A stretch of DNA of 64,000 nt from Gnetum montanum (GCA_015680685.1 MNCI01005867.1:276348-340347); one strand, 5' to 3'. Shown: positions 11,399 through 24,091, counted from the first letter of the stretch. A program made the numbers and translations. The notes: generated by a model not told the origin, from the sequence alone.

Positions 11399-12510
11399 GG
11401 ATGCCATCAAAAAAATAGTAATATCCCTATTGCTAGCTAATCCTTATGGATATGTTCAACAACTTGTTTCTCCAAATGGTTCTACTTCCTTTGCCTTAGA
11501 TCACTCCTATTACTCTCTTGAATATTATTAACCTGCAACATCTCCTATGGGATCACCATCTCTTACCTCTCATCATATGTTGCATCCTCAATACTCTCAT
11601 ACTTCCCTACATCAATGACACCACCAACAATGTAGAAAGTATTAGTACTACAACCTTAACAAAAGAATGCAACTTGTGCCATCAACATATAAGTGAATGA
11701 TAATGTTAGTAGATCTCAACAAAAATCTCAAAAGCGTCCTTTCTTTAGCAGTTTCGACACATATTAATAAAACTAGTAGACCTACTAGCTCATCAAAACT
11801 AGCACAAGGACAATTTGGTGCAACCCTCTTCCTCACAATAATAATGTCTCATAATCCTATGGAAAAGGCAATAACTATTACAGCTCTAACACAACATAAA
11901 AGATGAACCTATCATTGTGGAGAGACAAAAAATTCCGTGCATTACTAATAATAATAAAGGATGCAGTTGTGGACTGAAAGCTCAAAGTATTAACACGATC
12001 CTTATACCAACCCATAACAAACTTAAGGAATAAGTGTGTGTGAAAAACCAAGTCTACACAATAGCCACTAAACCAAAAGACATCTAGTGGCTCAAAAATG
12101 AGAATACAAAACTGTTCAAAAGATGCATGAAAACATCCAACCCACTTATTAGTTCTTATCTTAAGAAAATGAGCCAAATAGAGAACTTGGAGAAGAAAAT
12201 CTTATACTCTAATTGTACATCAAAAGAAGATGTTAAACAAGGAGACACAAGAACTAAAATGGAAAATAAACAAGGAAAAATGTTTGGACTCTTGAGAAAG
12301 AAAATTGCTTTTAGTCCAGCTAAAGATATGTTTCCAAATGATCGACACATGATTATCATCAATGTTAAATGTGCTACCAAGTGAAAAATTAAATCATTAA
12401 AGATGATAAATTGAAAACTTATGGTGTATAATCAAGGGAATGTGCGGTCCATTTTCCAAATGCTAGCTCATGATTTTATTCATGGGGGAGATGCCCCATC
12501 TTGAATTAAG
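11399..12510 (+). pseudogene. RT-1 gag, second part (broken)
   Basis: This continues the gag cut at 2580: G-M-P-S-K-K then Y-P-Y, matching the 'SWGMPPPRQQYSY' stretch of RT-6. It is followed by a Ser/His/Pro-rich tail and remnants of the post-gag region in all frames, with many stops. It ends at the hairpin/purine motif ATGGGGGAGATGCCCCAT (12482-12499) that marks the end of gag in every relative here. No protease can be read. Confidence 0.6.
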
Positions 12511-13605
12511 AACTAATAAATGCATTTCTTATTATTTTTCTTTTCTTTATAAATTTTTCTTTTCTTGAATCATTTTGTTTATGTTTTATTAATGTCTACT
12601 ATGTTTTTGTTAGTAATATTGCTAGTCATGATGCAAAAGTTGACACCATGTGTTGGATCTTTATCCTAAGCTATCAAGATGATTAGGTAAATAATTGTGT
12701 AATGCAATGAGACCACATCATTCATACCTCCAATTTTTCTTACTAAAATTTCTTTATCATGAAAGCAATATGGTTCTTCTTACATGAAACTAAAATTAAC
12801 TAATGATCATTGTGCCTTGAAGAAATGGGAAAAGACCAAGTGGGAATGGAAAAGGGTGTCATCTCAAGGGGATTTGTGGGTTCTCTTCTTGACTTCCTTT
12901 CTAAGGCTTACGATTCTACATGGAACATATCATCACTCTTATTTTCGACCAATAAAAAGGAAGCATGTCTTTACATGATGTGATTCCCATGAAAAAAGAA
13001 AATAAAAGAGAAAAAAGTAGAAAAAAACAAGGAAAAGAAAAAAAAAACAATGGGAATCTAAAGCACATTCCTTAGACATAATAATGGGCTACAAGCACTA
13101 GTTATAGGGCTAGAAAGACATGTTACCCATGCCTAAAGGCACCCCTATAACTAAGGTCCTTTCTTCCTTCTTTCTTCTTTTTTCTTCTCTTTTTGGAATG
13201 ATGTTTGTTCTCTATGATTGTTATGAACTCATGATGGTAGGCAAGAAGGAGCACATCAATGTGAGGCCACTGTTAATAGTATGGAATTGGTCTAAAACTT
13301 GGACGGACAGGTATGATGGTCATTTTAATCATAATTGACATAAGAAAATATTGCAGACATGGCTAAGTAACTTACATCTCAATCTCTATAATTCTTTGTC
13401 ATCCCATTACTCACCTCATTACTGCACACAATTATGTGCCTAATGGTTTTGTATAATATAGTAAAAAATTCTAGCCAAGGTAATTGTGTGTTATTTGAAA
13501 TAAAGGCATGATCTACATTTAACTTCTAAGATGCCCACAAACATCTATAGAAGTGGTTATGCAAGGGAATTCTAGAAGAGGACCCACTTGCATGACTTTT
13601 CTTGA
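12511..13605 (+). other. RT-1 post-gag spacer
   Basis: Non-coding. A T-rich stretch, then blocks shared with the spacers of RT-2, RT-6, RT-7 and RT-9, for example GTGTCATCTCAAGGGGATTT (12857), TCTAAAGCACATTCC (13055) and GAGGACCCACTT (13577). The match ends near 13605. Confidence 0.6.
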
Positions 13606-13795
13606 TCATGGCTCTAAACCAAACCTCACATCTTCAAGAACATCATTGATAGCTTCTTTAAATTTTTGCGATCAACTTCTTATCAATTTCAAGTTATCTT
13701 TACTACTTTTATATTGAAATTTCTCCTAAATTTAAAATTTCTTGGTCATCTTGTGAACTAGACCTTTGATTTTAATTGTTCAAACACTTGTGTGC
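13606..13795. other. Unassigned stretch before RT-3 left LTR
   Basis: 190 bases of A/T-rich sequence that match neither the RT-1 spacer nor the RT-3 right LTR. It may be the diverged start of the RT-3 left LTR or deletion-scar filler. I see no gene in it. Confidence 0.4.
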
Positions 13796-14223
13796 TTAGG
13801 GTAATGTTTGGGGGTTTTACCTAAGGCATTTATACTTAGGGTTAGAGGTCATGCTAGCATGAAGTGGCAAAGTTGGTACAGGCAAGTCACAAGAGCTGAG
13901 TGAAGGGAAATAGGAAGTGGTCTAGCCATTACTTCTAGTCAGGCTATAGACCTAACCATGGTGGTAGTGTTGGATTGACTCTAAGGGATAGATGTCAAAC
14001 GAAGAAAACCCTAAGAAACACTCTTAGAGCATGATATAGATATGCTATTCCATATCAATAAAACATTCTTTTCTTTCTCTTTCTGCACTTTCCCTATTAT
14101 TTCCTTTATATATAATGTCGAATATCACATATATTTTGCATTTGTATGTTTTCTTCATACTCATAATGTCTAATATATCATATATTTGACATTTTCTATG
14201 ACATCCAGGGATAGGATGTCATA
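13796..14223 (+). repeat. RT-3 left LTR (5' part missing or diverged)
   Basis: Closely matches 33990-34419, including CTAAGGCATTTATA, AGGTCATGCTAGCAT, CTAACCATGGTGG, CCATATCAATAAA (polyadenylation-type signal) and the final GGATGTCATA. The first 140 or so bases of the right LTR have no counterpart here. Confidence 0.7.
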
Positions 14224-14225
14224 AT

Positions 14226-14236
14226 TGGTATCAAAG
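14226..14236 (+). other. RT-3 primer-binding site (initiator tRNA-Met type)
   Basis: TGGTATCAAAG, two bases after the LTR, against the usual TGGTATCAGAG. Confidence 0.65.
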
Positions 14237-15645
14237 AAAACCATGACCTAAGGATCATTAGGAACCATGGCCTAACTACAACATGGACTTGATGATAAAC
14301 CTTAAAGCCACAACATAAGGAAAGCCATTGATCATCATCAGATGCACAATATGTTTATAATGTAAGTCAAAAGATACCTTTTCATTGATTTCACAAATAA
14401 TGGATTAGGCATCTAGATCCTAGCAACTAATAAAATTCTTTCATGAATATCATTAATTAACAAAGATCTGATCACACCTCATCAAGATTCATCAATTACA
14501 AGAGATATTGGTAAGACAATGATACGTTGGACTAGGTAACTCTTACCCATCTTAATACTATAATTATTAATTGATTAGGATCATTGTTAAATTTCTTTCA
14601 AGAAAGTTAGTAACCATGACCTGAATTGATCTTATTTTGTTCAGATTCACTATCCAAGCAATCTAGAAGATTTCAAGTTACCATATGTCAGCTTAGAAAT
14701 GTTAGTTCAACAAAATAGGCTAGTTTGGTCCTTTTAATTCCTAAAAAATCAACTTCATTTTGAACCCTAAGACTATATCCAATGCATAATACTAGTCGAG
14801 ACAATTCCAACGGTACAAATTTCGTCTTGATCAAACTTACAATTTGGGAGATATCGATGTTTAAAGTTTCTCGTTATACATGCACTAAAATACTATTAAA
14901 TTATTAAAATTATTAATTTATTATTTAAACAAAAAATGTCAAACTTTTAGTATCAGGAATTAACTTGGAATTACCATTTACCAACACCGAACCTCTGCCT
15001 TGTCATCGGCCGAACCATCACGTCAACCATCAAGGCAACATGGATTAACATAGTCATAATAATATAAATAAAAAATAGATTATTATTTAATTAAAAAATT
15101 CCTTTGGGGTAAATCACAACTAGTGGTAGCTAGGCCTACTGTGCAATGCCATGACTAGCCTCAAAGGGGGTTGGAAAGAAGGATAGCTTGCCTCTTGCGT
15201 AGCCTCTTACCCTCTTGCATTGCCACCAAACACCCCCCACTAACCATTCTACAAGTGTGCCACCACACTTTGCTCCTTCACCCTCCTGTGTCATGCTTGT
15301 AGACTTATCACTTCCACAACCTAGCACGCTCAATGTTTTCCTACCCCTCATGCACAATACCTGCTGAAACTTTGTGTCCAACAAATAATCAGCAATAGAG
15401 CCTATGCTGCCCTATGTGATCTTTTGCTTATCCCTGCCTTCACCCTCTAGCGCTACCTTCTACACATCTCGCCTTGTGCCTATTGCCTCCACATGTGCCT
15501 ACTACCTCTATGTTGCTACTACCACATGCGCCCATCACCTACTGCATTGCAAAAACCCTTGTTGTCACCATTTTCGCTACCTCCAAATTTTTTGCCATGT
15601 TTTTCGACCCATTATGATGTTCTATGGACATCAATGATGATGTGG

Positions 15646-15835
15646 ATCATTGCCTTCCATTCCACTAATCATTACCTCCCATGTTGTGGATCATCACCTC
15701 CCATGCCATGGATCATTGCCTCCCATGTCATCGATCATCCCCTCTCATGCCATCGATCATAGCCTCCCATGCTGCTAATCATTGCCTTCCATGCTATCGA
15801 TCATCACCTCTTCTGACACCACCAATCATCACCTC
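15646..15835. repeat. Imperfect ~21-base tandem repeat
   Basis: About eight diverged units of the type GATCATTGCCTCCCATGCCAT. The period of about 21 keeps reading frames open in all phases, which explains the overlapping Cys/His/Ser-rich open frames here. They are not genes. Confidence 0.7.
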
Positions 15836-15884
15836 TACCAAGAAAAAAATAGAAATAAAATCCTTGTACATGGCTCATGTGCTG

Positions 15885-16090
15885 ACAAAGGCCATGTAGC
15901 CCTGCAGAGGGCCATGTGAGCCTTATAACTAGCCATGTGAGCCCAGTAAAGGGCTACGTAGGCCCTAAGCAAGGTCATGCAAGCCTAGTAGTGGGTAGCA
16001 TGGGCCTTGAAAAGGCCTATGTAGGCCAAGTAAAAGGGTTGTGTAGACCTTGAAATGGGCTTTGTAGGCCTAAGGAAGGCCCTAGAAAAA
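15885..16090. repeat. Imperfect ~27-base tandem repeat
   Basis: Diverged units built on GGGCCATGTGAGCC and AGTAAAGGGCTACGTAGGCC. G-rich on the plus strand, in contrast to the C-rich array just before it. Confidence 0.6.
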
Positions 16091-16117
16091 TGACTACACT
16101 ATTTAGCGCTACCTTCA

Positions 16118-16919
16118 TGATGAGTGGCAAGGTACCCCTACCCTCAACCATATGAATACGAGCGTTACACTCGTGATTTGGTCGAACTCCAAGGACTAAG
16201 TGCTAACACGCCTTATGGAACACTTAAGGTTAATCAATCGTTGTCTTCCCAGACTTATTTGTATTTTCACGGTTGTATGGTTAAGTAAGTCTAAGGTATA
16301 TGATTTTTATGTCTTTTATCTTTTTATCGCCTATGCTAAGAGAGGAAAGGTTGAAGAGACTAAGTAACTTAACTTTGACTAACTAAGCTTTAATCGTCCT
16401 AGCATTAGTATCCGTTCCCACTTGCCATACAGACCTTGAACCAATGCAATGCTACTGTGATTACCAAACGCTATTTGTTACTGGGTTACCAAGCGTAGCA
16501 CACATGCTCAAAGCGGTCGTACTGAACGCACTTAACTAGGAGTTGAGGGTTGAGAGAGATTAATTATCTAAGAAAGAATTTAAGCATTTAACATTAATTA
16601 AATGCTAATTAGCTTAGTCCATGCACTGCAAGGTTTATCAGAAATTTCATCTTTATTTTCGTACACAAATGTGTGCTCAGGTACAATTTTCTTGAATAAA
16701 GATCCGTTCACTTTGAGACTCCTATTGTGGGCACATGGAAATTATTCTATCTCTGGAATGGTAAAACTACCAGAGTTTATCTAAGGGTCTAGATCTAGAT
16801 GAGAAAACAAAGGAAAGCCGCCTCTTATTTATAGAACTAGCGATGGACTGCTATATCGCGTGCGCGATATCGCAGGGACCGACACGATATCATAGCCCAT
16901 GTGATATCGCGTCCCATCA
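16118..16919 (-). repeat. RT-4 LTR (3' LTR in sense)
   Basis: 802 bases TGATGAG...CCCATCA. GATATC palindromes at 16853-16912 and a TATTTATAG TATA region (complement) near 16828. The AATAAAG signal (complement ctttatt) is near 16655. Confidence 0.9.
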
Positions 16920-16956
16920 TACCCCCATAACTGAATGAAAACTCGTCCTCGAGTTC
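16920..16956 (-). other. RT-4 polypurine tract and upstream block
   Basis: In sense CATTCAGTTATGGGGGTA directly before the LTR, preceded by CTCGAGGACGAG, as in the relatives. Confidence 0.85.
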
Positions 16957-18764
16957 CTTACAAAATATTAGGAAGGTATGGGATTATTGAATTGAATGAC
17001 ACTAATGGTAGATGGGGTGACATGTAAACCAATCATCATTACAATACATGAAAAAATTTAGTGTTCATGACAACAAGAGTGAACACTATACATATTTGAC
17101 ATCCAGCCTTATTCGATAGCTGGAAGAGAAGAGAAAAGAGAAGGGAGAGAGAAAAGAAGAAAGAAGAAGTTTGTTTCTACCGACATCAAGATTACGCTTT
17201 TTGTTGTCATTCCATAAGCGCGCCATCAATCTCGTTCCTTGCGTAACTGCTTTAGCACCAATCCATTCCAAGTGTTTCCTCCAGATCCCATCCGTTGGTG
17301 TATGATTGCCATATGCACATACAACACAGTCTCATATTAGCAAGGGTAAATGAATCATAATGCAATTGATACCTTGATTTGGTGTAAGGTCCATTGGCTG
17401 AGTTGTGATATGGCTGATACAGATCTGGAGATATAATATTGGTGGCTACCTAAGGTGTAGAGGTTAGGAGAAAATAAAAAAAATTGGACCAAGACCCCCA
17501 TGAATGAGAGCGAACCTTTGGTAGCGATAGAATGGAAAAAGAGAAGGAATAAGAAAGATGAAGAAAAATAAACAATGGCAATGTCGATAAAATGGATGTC
17601 AAAGATGGAAATGAACAAAATAATTGGTGATTGCATAAATGTTTAAGGGAAAGAAGTTAACGGATGCACCAAATAGGAATGCCAGTGGGTCCTTCCCAAA
17701 GCAAGCTCATGCCCTTAATGCCCTGACAATCCCACATTCAAAGAGTCTGTAGGCTCTAGGAATGTCATTTGGAGACAAGAGTTAAAGTCTTAACCATAAG
17801 AATTTACCAAAAAGAAAATAATGCATCAACCAAAATATGGACTACTGATACAACCGGCAATGAGGTGATAAATGGGGAAAGAAGGATGGAAAGAAGAGAA
17901 TGGAATTGAATCTCAAGAACAAGGTGGTGTACAGCCCCTTATGTGTTAATGGTTAATGTGACTTAGTAGATCNNNNNNNNNNNNNNNNNNNNNNNNNNNN
18001 NNNNNNNNGTAGGAAGCGAGAAGGGCCTTAGTTAGAGGGAACATGTTTATTTTAGTTCCATAACCAGTGCTTGTAGCCCAAGTGATTATTTTTTCTAAGG
18101 GGTGTGCTTTGAATTGTCACTATTTTTTTTTGCGTGAGAACCACACCATGCAAAGACTTATTATTTTTATTTTCTCAGCTTCTCGATAATGGGGCAACGT
18201 CGGAATGGTAAGAAAACTCAAGAAGAAAATATGCAAGCACGCAAGAGAATGGTCAGCACAAGTGCATAAAATCCCCTTGAAGTCACACCCTTTTCGATTC
18301 TTGAGTCCTTCCTTAGTTTGAGAAATGCCTAGTTATCGATTCATTGATAGTTCTTATTATTGAGAAAGGGACTGTACAATTCCAAGCCAAGAGAGACCAT
18401 AGAATTTTATGGATGCATGGATGATGTGGACTCATTACCTATTATATCAAAAGAACCATACCTTAGTATCAACATCATAACTTAAAGGTAAAAACCAAAC
18501 ATTAGCAATTAATGGAATACAGTTCATACCACCATCAGAGCACTTATTAGGTGACGAATCAAACAAAATAATCAAATACATAAATAAATGAAAAAGTATA
18601 AATGATGTTGTAAGAAAAAAACAAGAAAAGTTAAAGAAATTTATAAAACAAAAATATGTAAAACAAAAATTTAAGAAAGAACTAAGGGCTTCTAATGGCT
18701 AGCATAGATGGCCATCTTCCCCATGACTAAATTGAAAGGGAGAGATATGAAATAATGAGTGAGG
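16957..18764 (-). other. RT-4 spacer with ORF2 stump
   Basis: This corresponds to 31042-32950 of RT-6. It contains an internal CATGGGGGTC polypurine-like site (17505-17491), the mini-intron remnant (17372-17313; donor AAG|GTATCA, acceptor CAG decayed to CAT) and an ATG at 17312 that starts M-A-I-I-H-Q-R-M-G-S-G. That frame runs about 60 codons and stops, so only a stump of ORF2 remains. The run of N lies in the spacer. Confidence 0.65.
17973..18008. other. Assembly gap (36 N)
   Basis: Run of N inside the RT-4 spacer. The sequence on each side matches continuous sequence of RT-6 (around 31790-31950), so the real gap content is probably about 150 bases of the same spacer. Confidence 0.9.
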
Positions 18765-21700
18765 TCATTCTCTCTCAAATGTGCTATGTGCATAGACCGT
18801 TCTAGGTTCATGATAAGGGTTGGTCGGTTGCACACAGACTAGTATTCTCCTATCGGAGTACTCATTTGGATTTTCTAAGAGTTTCCAACTTTCCTCGATT
18901 GGTGGTTTCAGATTAAGGGTTGGAAGTTGGCGACACTCTTGCTCCAGTGCATCTATGCTCTCAATGTGGGCACAAGTTGGTCCCCCAGTTAGTTCCATGC
19001 ATATTGGTGGGTTGCTCTCTTGATTAGCTATCAACCACTGGGTGTTCTCTTGTTGTGTGGTTACTACATATAGGAACTTTTGTATGTTAACTTCCTGGGC
19101 ACACCGGTTGCATGTAGGAGATGTTGAACGCTCTTGTACGCTATCACCCTCTGTATCACTGTATGTGATGCATGGAACCTTCTTCTTCTTGATCTTTCCA
19201 TAAGTTTTTTCCTTAGATATTTCCAAGGAAAGATCATGGATTCCTAGGCATGCGTTCATGGTACTTAGCCATGCCCTTGCCATTATAATTGGAAAGTCTC
19301 CCTTGTCATTGTTGACTTGTATCACTAGGAAATCAGCTGGGTATTACCAACCACACGCAGTGGTAACGATGTACTCAACCAATACCAAGGGAATAGTGAT
19401 GGATTGGTTAGCCAAGTCTAAGTGACTATTGCTCTTCTTTAGTAGAGGTAGGTTCTAGGCTTTATACATTTCTTGCAATATCAAGTTGACTCCGGAACCT
19501 GAGTCAAGAAGAGCTTTATGTGGTTCATTGCCAATGACTTGGAGGTAGATTAAGGGACTTCTAGGATTAGAGAGTTTCCTAGGAAGGTGGCCCACCTTTA
19601 TCCAATTAGTAATGGTATGTGTTAACATAACCATATGTGTTGAGCTTTGTTGTTGGTTTGAAGGGAGCTCCAAAGCCTTATTTGATGGAGGAATGTTCTG
19701 AGCTTCAACCGCTTGTGGTTGTGAGAGCTTGTTTGGACTGTTGGTTCTGAAGAAAGGTCTTCTCCTTGCATGGTTGTCAGAACCAGTAGTGGGTTGAAAG
19801 TTTATAGCTTTTGTAGCATTGTGTTGCTGCGGTTGAGTGGGGAGTTCCCCTTGCATTGCTGGAGCAGGTGGTAGTGGAGCTATAGGTGTAAGAGTTGCGG
19901 CTGGGTTCAGAGGATGGTATGCATGTGATGTGTCTCTCCTAGGAGAAGGAGTCCTATAGTACTCCCAAGCTTGGTAGTGACGTTGTGGGGTAACATGACC
20001 AACAGACTCACTTGGAGAGATTGGCTACTGCACGTAGTAGCCATATGGATTTGGTTGCTAGTAAGGGTATTGTTGCCTTAGCGGTGGCATTCCCCATGAC
20101 TATGGGTATTGCCACTACTAGTGTTGCTCCATAGGTTGTGGTGGAGTTCCACTTGGATAATATGTTAACGGTTGGTGGAATTGCCTCAGGTTACCTTGGG
20201 GATAAGGTAACCGTTGGGGTGCTTCTCATTTGTTAAGTCGTGGGTTAAGTGCATACACCCTAGAATCTTGCAGATGTGAGATTATTGGGCAACATCCCTT
20301 AGGATGATCATACTGGCATATCTCACATCCACTGTCATTGTCCGTATTAGAATCCACAACCTCTTCAGTGATAGCTAATTTACCCTTACCTTTGTTACGT
20401 GCATAGTCCAAATCCATCTTCTTTTTCTTATCATGGTCACTACTTCGCTCCTTAGACTCCTCTATAATTTTTAAAACAGTTTCAAATATATTATCTAAGG
20501 AGTCCCATATTTGATCTACCTTAGCCAGAACTTCTGTTGTTAATTTCTTAAGCAGCAAGGCTTTCCTACTCACTAACTCTTTGAGTGGTAACTCATCCTC
20601 CTCCTCACAGAATCTCACTCCCCTCTTTCAGACGGAAGGATCGTGGTTATACTCTTCTGCACTTTCTCTCTTACGTAGCTCTCCTTCTTCCTTAGCTACT
20701 TGCTTGAACAATCTATGAACATCATGGGACCTAAGTTTAGATAATCTCCCTTGGGCATATGTCCCAAGGGTTCTCCTGGTTTCATGTCTTAGCCCATCTA
20801 CGAGATGGCGTAGTTGATCCCGTTGTGCGTAACCATGGCCCAGGCAACAATGTAGCAATGCATAATATCGGCCCATGGTAGCATCCAAGGGTTCGTGATT
20901 ACCCTACTTCCATCCTTGGATTTGCTTTCGCAAGTTGGACACTCGGGAGTATGTTTGATATTTATCATTAAATAGTTCTAACATCGTACTTCACCTTCGA
21001 ATGAATTCTAGTTCGAAGGACTAGTACTAGCTTTCTGCTTCTTTTATGAGTGTCCTTGGAAACAACTTTTACTTTTGCCACTCATTTTCAATGTTCTGCA
21101 AGGTGCAGGCATTGTGAAACACTTGTAAGTGATTATGCGGATCAATGTTATATCCCCCCTCAAATTGTGGGATATTATTCATGTCTAGTCTCTTGATTCG
21201 GCTATCTTTTTAGTGCCTTGTAGGTATTCTAACATCCTCTGTAATGTCTAACATGCTTCAGGTTTCAAGTAGGGATTCATCATGGTTGTTTTTCTCATGG
21301 CATTTGTCATGCCTACGCGGTTCCCTACTTTCCCTTCTTCCATGTTGTGATTCCCTAGAATGCCCTCATCCTTGCTCTCGACTCTCTTGTCGAGGTTTCT
21401 CATTTTGCTTACCCTTATCCTCACGATGAGGTTCCTTATGACTACATCCCGATGTTGAAGGAGAGGGTGAATGTGATGATGAAGGGGAAGAGGAAGGAGA
21501 ACCATTATCATGATGATGTTTCCTACCTTCCCTTCGGTGATCTCGACCCCGGTTGTGATGACGATCAGAATGCTCACCCTTATCTTGTGTTTGTGTTTCC
21601 TCATTGAACACTTGGTGTTCGTGGGAATCAGAACTAGGGTTGTGTATCGTGGAGTGAAGGTTCTGATACACCACCTCCTCACTATCATTAGGAGGGAAAA

Positions 21701-22166
21701 CATCATTTTGTGGAGAACCTATTGAAATAGGTTCACCACCCTTAATTTCTCTTATGACAAGCAAAGCATTATGGGGTCCTTTGCCCTTTAACGATGTGTG
21801 GTAACTCTCCTGCTATGAGTCCCGTTGATGTTGCACTTCTGTGGGATGGTAGTTCCTTATGTTGTAATCACATGCAATGTACTTAACATATAATTGTGAC
21901 ATGCCAATTTGTGCAAGGGCACGAAGGAGCATGTTGGGGGCGACTCTGTCTAGAGGCAACACTATGTTACCCTCCAAGTCTCTTCAACGTAGTTGTTCGT
22001 TTTGATGGAAGACAAAGGTAAAGTCTGGTATATATTCATCTTGATGAGTATATACCACATTGAATTGTTGAGGAACTAGCAGATTTTGGTTATGTGTGTT
22101 GTACCGCCGACTGTCTCTAGTGTTGGTCCTAGGCAGTGAAGTGCTTTTGTGTGGAGAAGAAGACAT
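18765..22166 (-). pseudogene. RT-4 gag-protease (broken)
   Basis: ATG at 22166 (M-S-S-S-P-H-K-S) with the reading YTHQDEYIPDFTFVFHQNEQ (22064-22005), then I-K-G-G-E-P-I-S-I-G-S, a Ser/His/Arg-rich linker (21700-21370), the gag core, and 20888-20628 MDATMGRYYALLHCCLGHGY through a charged helix. At 20330-20290 is a variant knuckle C-E-I-C-Q-Y-D-H-P-K-G-C-C. 19856-19455 is Pro/Gln-rich and leads into H-T-I-T-N-W-I-K-V-G-H-L-P-R-K and the retropepsin site A-L-L-D-S-G-S-G-V-N-L-I (about 19515-19480). Here the Asp-Ser-Gly triad is intact, unlike RT-6 and RT-8. 19325-18765 continues with GDFPIIMARAWLSTMNACLG. Several stops and frameshifts. It would supply capsid and protease but no polymerase. Confidence 0.8.
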
Positions 22167-22293
22167 TTTTGTCTTATTCAATGTGCTGTTTACCGTTATA
22201 TTATATTTTCGTTTGATCAACCCTAAGGGTTCATTTTAGATCCCAACGATGTAAATGATTTTCTATGTTCTACGTAGTGCACAAACAACTAAG

Positions 22294-22311
22294 TCCTCGG
22301 CAACAACGACA
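22294..22311 (-). other. RT-4 primer-binding site (tRNA-Asp type, decayed)
   Basis: In sense TGTCGTTGTTGCCGAGGA, one base inside the LTR. Confidence 0.7.
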
Positions 22312-22312
22312 A

Positions 22313-23109
22313 TGATGAGTGGTGAGGTACCCCTACACTCAACCATACAAATACAAGCATTACACACGCAATCCGGTCGAACTCCAAGGACCAAGTGCTT
22401 ATGTGCCTTATGGAACACTTAAGGTTAATCAATCATTGTCTTCCCAGACTTACTTGTATTATCACAGTTGTATGGTTAAGTAAGTCTAAGGTATATGATT
22501 TTTATGTCTTTTATCTTTTTATCGCCTATGCTAAGAGAGGAAAGGGTGAAGAGACTAAGTACCTAACTTTCACTAACTAAGCTTTAATCATCCTAGCATC
22601 AATATCCATTCCCACTTGCTATACACACCTTGAACTAGTGCAACGCTACTGGGATTACCAAACACTATTCGTTACTGGGTTACTAAGCATAGCACACGTG
22701 CTCAAAGCGATCGTACTGAATGCACTTAACTAGGAGTTGATGGTTGAGAGAGATTAATTATCTAAGAAAGCATTTAAGCATTTAACATTAATTAAATGCT
22801 AATTAGCTTAGTCCATGCACTGCAAGGTTTATCAGAAAGTTCATCTTTATTTTCGTACACAAATGTGTGCTCAAGTACAATTTGCTCGAATAAAGATCCA
22901 TTCACTTTGAGACTCCTACTATGGGCACATGGAAATTATTCTATCTTTGGAATGGTAAAACTACTAGAGTTTAGCTAAGGGTCTAGATCTAGATGAGGAA
23001 ACAAGGGAAAGCCACATCTTATTTATAGAACTGGTGATGGATTGTGATATTGGTACGTGATATCGCAAGGGCTGACACGATATCGCGGACGCGATATCAC
23101 ATCCCATCA
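22313..23109 (-). repeat. RT-4 LTR (5' LTR in sense)
   Basis: 797 bases, TGATGAG...CCCATCA, with GATATC palindromes at 23045-23100. Closest in this window to the other RT-4 LTR and the RT-6 LTRs. Confidence 0.9.
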
Positions 23110-23114
23110 CTTCA

Positions 23115-24091
23115 TCAGCCCTACATCACCACTAGCAGCAAGAAACACTCCTCTGCCACCACCTCTAGACATGCATAGCATGGCCATCGATGTCACCAAC
23201 AACCTCCTAGAACTCTACAACTAGCGTTCCATCACAGTTGTTACCATTGTTGTACGTATTTCTCATAAAGGAGAAATTCTTTGTCAGTAGATGAACGATC
23301 CAAAATTCCCGTCAACTAATGAAAATCTCAAAATGCCTATTAGCTGATGGAAAATTGAAAATTCCCATCATCAAAATGTCAACTTAAATTAGGAATTAAG
23401 AATGTATAAAAATAATTTTCAAATTTGAATTTTGCTCATTGGTAGAAACAGAGACAAAAATTCCACAATTAAGTGTGCTTTCCTTGGAGTAGAACTGAGA
23501 TGTGTGACCTCTTAGGAAGTCTTGTTTTTCATGGCAAAGGTTTTAGACTCTAGAAGCCATAACTTTTTATTTTGAAAGCCTTATTTAATGAATGAAGAGT
23601 CATTTCCTATAGTTTTCAACCTTCCAAACACAATCATGAAATCAGATCCCTCCCAAGGAATCCCAAAAATTAGTTTTAACTCCTTACCCAATATAGTACC
23701 TCAAGATCCTCAAAAGTTTAATTTTCACACAGCTCAAGCATATGATGTTCTTTTTCAACATATGAATAATCATTTCCAACATTTTTCACCTTTCTGAACT
23801 CAATGGTAAGGTTAGATTTATTGTCCAAGCACATGATAATTCAAGGGTACCATAAATTCAACCTTTTGAGTTATAAGATTTAGTGCATAACTCTTACAGA
23901 TAGTTTGAAGATCACTATGGCATGTCATTAATTACACTGCTAGATTCAGTATTCTTAAGGGGGGTAGAAAGGCTGTTAAGAATTAGATATAGTTACATAT
24001 TACTAAAATTATATGATGTCATTAAATATTACTAAAATTAGATAATGTAATTATAAAATTAGATAATGTAGTTATTCAGTTGTTGTAGTTG
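23115..24091. other. RT-3 interior between RT-4 and RT-5
   Basis: Non-coding. 23115-23250 continues the C-rich sequence cut at 16117. 23588-23797 is an open frame of 69 codons without a recognisable family. At 23958-23985 an AAGGGGGGTAGA purine tract is followed by TGTTAAGAATTAGATATAG, which looks like the polypurine tract and 5' end of a Copia-type LTR. It is followed by near-repeats of ATTACTAAAATTA and AAATTAGATAATGTA. No partner LTR was found. Confidence 0.45.

Larger units (their letters stand above)
14237..16117. other. RT-3 interior, non-coding
   Basis: No supportable gene. 14237-14990 is plain A/T-rich leader-like sequence. 14990-15640 is C-rich, with only chance open frames on both strands. 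Two imperfect tandem arrays follow (listed separately). Interrupted at 16117 by RT-4. Confidence 0.5.
16118..23109 (-). mobile_element. RT-4: complete LTR element with gag-protease only
   Basis: A 7.0-kb minus-strand element with perfect target duplication CTTCA (16113-16117 and 23110-23114). Sense order: LTR 23109-22313, primer site 22311-22294, gag-protease 22166-18765, spacer with the N gap, mini-intron remnant 17372-17313, ORF2 stump, polypurine tract 16940-16920, LTR 16919-16118. It has no reverse transcriptase, RNase H or integrase. It has the same layout as RT-6 and is its closest relative here. Confidence 0.9.

Noticed and set aside
13120-13338. 72-codon frame in the RT-1 spacer as a small membrane protein
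   Set aside because: Phe/Leu-rich because of a T-rich run shared with non-coding spacers of the other elements; not conserved as protein.
15404-15899. Overlapping Cys/His/Ser-rich open frames as a secreted peptide gene
   Set aside because: The frames are open in several phases because of a ~21-base tandem repeat; no conserved start, signal peptide or homologue.
21248-21706. 152-codon open frame within RT-4 gag
   Set aside because: It overlaps the 21764-21366 frame that matches RT-6 gag; it is an out-of-phase shadow of a low-complexity Ser/His/Arg stretch.
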